This document shows positions 26,067-30,104 of a stretch of 30,104 bases of DNA, one piece after another. The first letter of the stretch is position 1. Each line of letters opens with the position of its first letter. The notes below the pieces were generated by a model. That model had not been told where the DNA came from. It saw only the letters and a list, made by a program, of their open reading frames with translations, and made no database searches. Source of the DNA: a virus; the IMG/VR virus record IMGVR_UViG_3300004369_000627, positions 1-30,104 of that record. One strand, 5' to 3'. The translations under genes were made by a program, and so were the position numbers.

Positions 26067-28169
26067 ATGTATTCATCGTCATTAGAACCAAGAGATGCAG
26101 TTTTTAAAGAAGATACAACTGTAGAACTTAAGCCAGTATTCGAGTCTGCCGCAGATATATTTTACGCAGCAAGGCAAGGGCGAAACCAAGTAATGCAATT
26201 AGCGGTCAATAACATGCGAGCGCATCAGTTTAATAATTTAGCAAGGCAACATAATGAAAGAGTACTAGCAGCAAGAGCGCAAAAAGGGCAACCAGTAAAA
26301 AGTCAAAAACCACAGCCTGATATTAGTAAGCAGCAAGATGTTGCTACTGCTGGCGATACTGTTGGAATTGTGTTTTGCAAACGTGTCAACGATGCAGGCG
26401 GCACATGGGCGCAACCACAAATGATTAAGACAGGTTCAAATAATTTTGTAGGTAGTTTTCTTTATGTAATTAGCCAAGGCGAAATGGCAAGCAGCCCATC
26501 CAAGCATCTTGCTTGGGTTGGCAATAGAAATATTAAATTTCTAGCAGATCAAACAATTACTTTAACTCATTACTATGAAACAGTTGCAACTTTAGCGGCA
26601 GCAACTAATACATGCCCGATAAATTCTGGTAATATATATTGCGGATTGAATACTTATTCTTATTTAGAGCCTATTGTTAAAGCAGGTGCATATACTGAGC
26701 GTTACGCTGATTATAAAAATTTATACAATAGAACTCGCACAATTACCAGAGGGACTGGGGACACTAGCAATTCAGTCATTAAAGATTTTTATGATAATAT
26801 TACAATCTACGACAGTCTCACGGGCGCAGATGTCACTGCTACTGTTTTAACGGCATTAGGAATTACTAACCCAGCAGCAATAGCTAAGGTATTTAATCCA
26901 GTTATTGACCCAGCAACATCTGTTATAACTGGAGGACGCAATCCAGGCGTAATTTTAACATTCCCAACTAGCGGGTTAACGGCGCCTGACGCTGCGGCTT
27001 GGGCATATTATGGTTTAACCAATGCACCAGTTTGGGTTTATGCAAGTTTAGCAGTTGATAATCAAATTAATCCATTAAACCCAGCAAGTACCGGTACATT
27101 GGAAGGAGTGCAAAGTGAGATTTTTTTAAGCGAATACGCAGACCCTGCTGCACCACCTAGCACAGCAGACTATACTAATTTTGCAGATATTACATTTTTA
27201 GAAATTAACGGCAATATCTATGATGCCCCAGATGATGGTAGTTATCCAACGACTACTAGACAGATTTGTTTATTTTATGAAAATGGCATCAATGTAGACC
27301 TTTATAGCGGCGGTTTGGTTTTAAGCCAGTACACCGTAGGGCCGAGTAATCAATTTGTAGATTTTGCAATGCTGCTATTTACGCAACTTAAACGCGCTGA
27401 TGGTAGTGCAACGTTTGACATTGCAATGCCAATCAATGTAACTAATATGCAAGATTTGGCAGCATTTGCTGATGAGTATGGGTTGCATTTTAATGGGATA
27501 CTAGACCAGCCTGTTAATGTAATTGATTATATATCAAAAACTGCACCATTCTTTTTGTTGTTATTTATTTCTAACGGCGGCCAATATGAATTGCAGCCAC
27601 TGCTCCCTTTAAACGGCAGCCAGGAAATTGATGAAACCGCAATAACGCCTGCCGTTGTATTTAACGAAAATAATATATTGCCTGGCAGTTATAGCAAAGT
27701 GTATTTTAATTTAGACGAACGCCGCAATGTGCGGCTTTCGCTGCTATGGCGTGAAGCAGACCCGCTTATAATTGGCCTACAAAGAACTACTAGCATTAGA
27801 TATGATACAGCCGCTACTGATGCACCAATCATTCAATTCGATATGACTGATTTTTGCGCTAGTGCTGCTCATGCTACAATGTATGGTAAATACGAATTAG
27901 CAAGGCGTAAATATTCAACGCATAGCATATCATTGCAAACACCATTATTACCCAATGCGTTAAAACCAACTGATATTATAAAAGTAGAACGTCAACGGGT
28001 AAACAGCGCTGGCAATAATCGCACTGAAATAGACCATTATCAGGTTACTGATATTAAACATGAAACTTTTGGTATAACATCAATTACCGCTGAGCACTTC
28101 CCGCTCGATGTAAGTGACGTTAGCGTTATAAGTGATGAAATATTAAACGGTTTATTCGAGGTAATCTGA
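26067..28169 (+). CDS. Central tail / tip attachment protein (J-like)
   Basis: A 700-residue protein with a good ribosome binding site (AAGGAGG, 7 bases before the ATG). The start is helical and charged (to about residue 90). Middle regions hold extended beta domains: VGIVFCKRVNDAGGTWAQPQ, VSFLYVIS-type strands, and LTHYYETVATLAAATNTCPI. Later, ITFLEINGNIYDAPDDGSYP and ARRKYSTHSISLQTPLLPNA, followed by LKPTDIIKVERQRV, resemble the hub domains of J-like proteins. Size and place make it the tail hub that binds the host or carries fibres. Assignment is from architecture and position. Confidence 0.72.
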   Translation: MYSSSLEPRDAVFKEDTTVELKPVFESAADIFYAARQGRNQVMQLAVNNMRAHQFNNLARQHNERVLAARAQKGQPVKSQKPQPDISKQQDVATAGDTVGIVFCKRVNDAGGTWAQPQMIKTGSNNFVGSFLYVISQGEMASSPSKHLAWVGNRNIKFLADQTITLTHYYETVATLAAATNTCPINSGNIYCGLNTYSYLEPIVKAGAYTERYADYKNLYNRTRTITRGTGDTSNSVIKDFYDNITIYDSLTGADVTATVLTALGITNPAAIAKVFNPVIDPATSVITGGRNPGVILTFPTSGLTAPDAAAWAYYGLTNAPVWVYASLAVDNQINPLNPASTGTLEGVQSEIFLSEYADPAAPPSTADYTNFADITFLEINGNIYDAPDDGSYPTTTRQICLFYENGINVDLYSGGLVLSQYTVGPSNQFVDFAMLLFTQLKRADGSATFDIAMPINVTNMQDLAAFADEYGLHFNGILDQPVNVIDYISKTAPFFLLLFISNGGQYELQPLLPLNGSQEIDETAITPAVVFNENNILPGSYSKVYFNLDERRNVRLSLLWREADPLIIGLQRTTSIRYDTAATDAPIIQFDMTDFCASAAHATMYGKYELARRKYSTHSISLQTPLLPNALKPTDIIKVERQRVNSAGNNRTEIDHYQVTDIKHETFGITSITAEHFPLDVSDVSVISDEILNGLFEVI

Positions 28170-28540
28170 TGGCAACCTTCCCTTCACTGACGCCAAACTC
28201 AAGATCGTTGGATTTAGGCAATTATCCGCAAACTGTGCATGTTGCAGTTAGCGGCATTAATCTAAGATTTTTGCAAGGGTCAAAACGTGTAAATCAAATT
28301 CTAACACTTGGTTATTCTAATATTACTGAAACTGAACTGCAATTAATCTATACGCATTATGAAACGCAAGAAGGTACATTGGTTGCATTTGATTTACCAG
28401 CCGCAGTATGGGAAGGTTATGCGTCCGTGCCAATCAGTGCCGTAGATTATAATTGGCGTTATGCCGGTACTATTTCAGTTGATACCGCCTCGCCATTACG
28501 ATATAACGTAAACGTACAGCTTCTAAGCGTGGTGTTATAA
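28169..28540 (+). CDS. Tail tip protein, paralogue 1
   Basis: A 123-residue protein starting MATFPSLTPNSRSLDLGNYP. It is homologous to the next gene: shared MATFP-LTP-R start, GNYPQT, a strand-rich core with L-L-Y/F and then a helix ending in YTHYETQEGT (next gene AHYFDNYGT). Both also have VWEGYASVP (VWSGYVTPP) and NWRYAGTISVD (FWRYVSQPVIID). Small tail proteins of this pattern occur beside the hub of siphophages, perhaps as fibre adaptors. It overlaps the hub gene by one base. Role inferred. Confidence 0.7.
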   Translation: MATFPSLTPNSRSLDLGNYPQTVHVAVSGINLRFLQGSKRVNQILTLGYSNITETELQLIYTHYETQEGTLVAFDLPAAVWEGYASVPISAVDYNWRYAGTISVDTASPLRYNVNVQLLSVVL

Positions 28541-28542
28541 CA

Positions 28543-29046
28543 ATGGCAACCTTCCCTGCATTAACACCAACAACAAGGATATTTAGCCCAGGCAACTATC
28601 CGCAAACATACCAGCAAAGCATTGGCGGGACAGGCGCTGGTTTTAGGCGTGGCGCATTATCAATTGGCAAAAATTTAACTTTAACATTTGAATATGTATT
28701 AGAAGCAGATGTAAATGCAATCAAGGCGCATTATTTTGATAATTACGGCACTTATAATATTTTTAATGTATCTTCTACAGTATGGAGCGGTTATGTTACC
28801 CCGCCGGTAGATTTAAATGGCAACTATTTTTGGCGTTATGTATCGCAACCAGTTATTATAGATGTAACATGCGACCGGTTTACGGTTGAAGTGCAGCTTG
28901 AATCAGTACCAGCGCAAAGCGGCGATTTAATTTATGCAGCAGGTTTAGCTAGTGCAAGCCCAGTGCGAACTTATATACTGGTAGCAGGTGCCGCAGCGGC
29001 AGCTCCTGCCCGCGCTTATCTTATTTACGCTGGTGAAGCATTATGA
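28543..29046 (+). CDS. Tail tip protein, paralogue 2 with C-terminal extension
   Basis: A 167-residue paralogue of the preceding gene. Residues 1-122 align with the whole of that protein. After the shared domain (ending VQLESVP versus VQLLSVVL) it has a 44-residue extension with three imperfect repeats: DLIYAAGLASASPVR, TYILVAGAAAAAPAR and AYLIYAGEAL. The extension is Ala/Tyr-rich and could bind the following fibre protein. It lies 2 bases after its paralogue and overlaps the fibre gene by 4 bases. Confidence 0.7.
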   Translation: MATFPALTPTTRIFSPGNYPQTYQQSIGGTGAGFRRGALSIGKNLTLTFEYVLEADVNAIKAHYFDNYGTYNIFNVSSTVWSGYVTPPVDLNGNYFWRYVSQPVIIDVTCDRFTVEVQLESVPAQSGDLIYAAGLASASPVRTYILVAGAAAAAPARAYLIYAGEAL

Positions 29047-29765
29047 GCATTACGCAAACCGCCTTAATGCAGCAGCGGCGTGACACCGCTGCTAACTGGA
29101 CAACAGAAAACCCGACGCTGCTAGCAGGTGAGATTGGCATTGAATCGGGTACTAACAAAATAAAACTTGGCGATGGTAGCACCGCTTGGACATCACTGGG
29201 TTATACGCCATGGAGCCAAATAAGCGCCTACCCATTTGTTAACGCTGATATAGATGCTGCTGCGGCAATTGCTTATAGCAAACTCGCCGCCCTAACCAGT
29301 GGCAACCTGCTGGTGGGTAATAGCAGCAACGTAGCTACCAGCGTTGCAGTAAGCGGTGATGTAACAATCACTAATGCAGGCGTTACTGCTATCGGATCTG
29401 GTGTAATTGTTGATGCTGATATAGATGCTGCGGCGGCAATAGCAGGCAGCAAAATTAACCCAGATTTTGGCGCTCAAAACGTTACGACAACAGGCAACGT
29501 TATTGTTAATAGCCAGGGTGATGTGCGGTTTGGGGACGCTGATAGCAGTAATTACATTGCAATCCAGGCCGCGTCCGTAATCTCGGCCAATGTAACGTTG
29601 ACTCTCCCCAATTCTGACGGCACCAGCGGGCAGGTGCTAAGCACTGACGGGAGCGGTGCCTTGAGCTGGGCTACGGCTGGCGCCACGGTAGTAGATGGTG
29701 GCAATTTTGCTAACGGATCGAGTATAGTCTCAACATCCGGCACTATTGACGGTGGGAGCTTTTAA
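29043..29765 (+). CDS. Tail fibre protein
   Basis: A 240-residue fibre. The N-terminal module QQRRDTAANWTTENPTLLAG, followed by EIGIESGTNKIKLGDGSTAW and TSLGYT, is the widely shared fibre attachment/hyaluronidase-like repeat. Two near-identical segments, NADIDAAAAIAYSKL and DADIDAAAAIAGSKI, follow at about 66 and 123. The C-terminal half has shaft repeats (YIAIQAASVISANVTLTLPN, then SDGTSGQVLSTDGSGALSWA). It probably forms a trimeric fibre that meets the host surface. It ends with a Ser/Gly-rich stretch and is followed 3 bases later by another fibre gene. Confidence 0.8.
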   Translation: MSITQTALMQQRRDTAANWTTENPTLLAGEIGIESGTNKIKLGDGSTAWTSLGYTPWSQISAYPFVNADIDAAAAIAYSKLAALTSGNLLVGNSSNVATSVAVSGDVTITNAGVTAIGSGVIVDADIDAAAAIAGSKINPDFGAQNVTTTGNVIVNSQGDVRFGDADSSNYIAIQAASVISANVTLTLPNSDGTSGQVLSTDGSGALSWATAGATVVDGGNFANGSSIVSTSGTIDGGSF

Positions 29766-29768
29766 CTA

Positions 29769-30104
29769 ATGCCAACACCAGCGACCAGAACGCCTGTACG
29801 CATTGCACGTGGCACATACAGCGACCTCAACAGCAGCATTGCAGATTTGCAAGAAGGCGAAATTTGCTATGCAACAGATCAAAATAAATTTTATGCAATT
29901 GAAGGCGGCGCCTTAACAGAGCAGCCATATCTACCGACTGCCGGCGGCACGGTCACCGGCAACTTAGAAATCGGCATTGCAGGCAGCCTTACATTTGAAG
30001 GCAGCACCGCCGATGGCAGCGAAACCACACTAGCGGTAACTGATCCAACAGCGGATCGAACCGTAACTCTGCCTGATGCAACTGGTACGGTGTCATTGCT
30101 TAGC
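29769..30104 (+). CDS. Tail fibre protein, cut by the window end
   Basis: An open frame of 112 codons from the ATG at 29769 with no stop before the window ends, so it is partial. It begins MPTPATRTPVRIARGTYSDL, then LQEGEICYATDQNKFYAIEG and the fibre repeat GGTVTGNLEIGIAGSLTFEG. After that comes DPTADRTVTLPDATGTV, a motif typical of phage fibre shafts ('T-A-D-R-T-I-T-L-P-D-A-T-G-T'). A similar 'TLP' segment occurs in the preceding fibre. Confidence 0.8.
   Translation, partial: MPTPATRTPVRIARGTYSDLNSSIADLQEGEICYATDQNKFYAIEGGALTEQPYLPTAGGTVTGNLEIGIAGSLTFEGSTADGSETTLAVTDPTADRTVTLPDATGTVSLLS

Noticed and set aside
1-30104. tRNA genes, integrase, attachment sites, insertion sequences
   Set aside because: I looked for cloverleaf-like stretches, recombinase motifs and terminal inverted repeats with target duplications and found none I could support; gaps between genes are too short for most of them.

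Overview
The window is part of a double-stranded DNA siphovirus genome whose likely host is a cyanobacterium. The head-to-tail gene order (terminase, portal, MuF protein, scaffold, major capsid, connectors, tail tube, frameshifted tail chaperone, 867-residue tape measure, tip proteins, fibres) is that of a long-tailed phage. A sigma-70 factor of cyanobacterial group 1/2 type (region 1.2 DPVREYLQ, region 2 FSTYAYWWVRQAI, region 4.2 ISRERARQK) points to the host. No integrase, lysis gene, tRNA or CRISPR array was seen, so lifestyle cannot be judged from this piece.

Layout. About 225-7231, minus strand, holds the early genes in four transcription units. Unit 1 (promoter near 7253-7281) carries a PD-(D/E)XK nuclease and a small coupled gene. 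Unit 2 (promoter 6316-6345) carries eight genes, including a DUF2958 protein, a RusA-like resolvase, a DUF1071/Sak-type annealing protein and SSB, and ends at a terminator at 3305-3326. Units 3 and 4 (promoters 3255-3284 and 2693-2722) are diverged copies of one module: promoter, 5' leader hairpin, small soluble protein, putative H-type RNA pseudoknot, then a tiny membrane protein. Unit 4 runs on into four more genes and ends with the sigma factor. From about 7285 transcription turns to the plus strand: a ribbon-helix-helix regulator, then a lambda-O-like initiator gene with four iterons and an AT-rich tract inside it (a probable replication origin), small genes and a second ribbon-helix-helix protein.

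From 9247 to 12249 lies a four-gene, translationally coupled cassette: ParB/Srx-like protein, asparagine-synthetase-type PP-loop enzyme, C5-cytosine methyltransferase, and a CmoA-like SAM enzyme. The methyltransferase has Arg where motif X normally has Asn (GRAV for GNxV). I infer a DNA hypermodification pathway: carboxy-SAM, then 5-carboxymethylcytosine, then its amide. This is the strongest candidate for an undescribed system here.

From 12252 to the end the virion genes follow almost without gaps, most coupled by ATGA or TAATG overlaps. Points of note are tandem hairpins with identical pentaloops before the capsid gene, an A AAA AAC slippery site producing a 172-residue tail chaperone fusion, and a tandem pair of paralogous tip proteins. 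The last fibre gene is cut by the window end.

One sequence block is repeated at four early promoters (TGTACA and TGTGCA in a nearly constant 18-base spacer). It probably forms a phage regulon, controlled either by the small ribbon-helix-helix protein or by the phage sigma factor.
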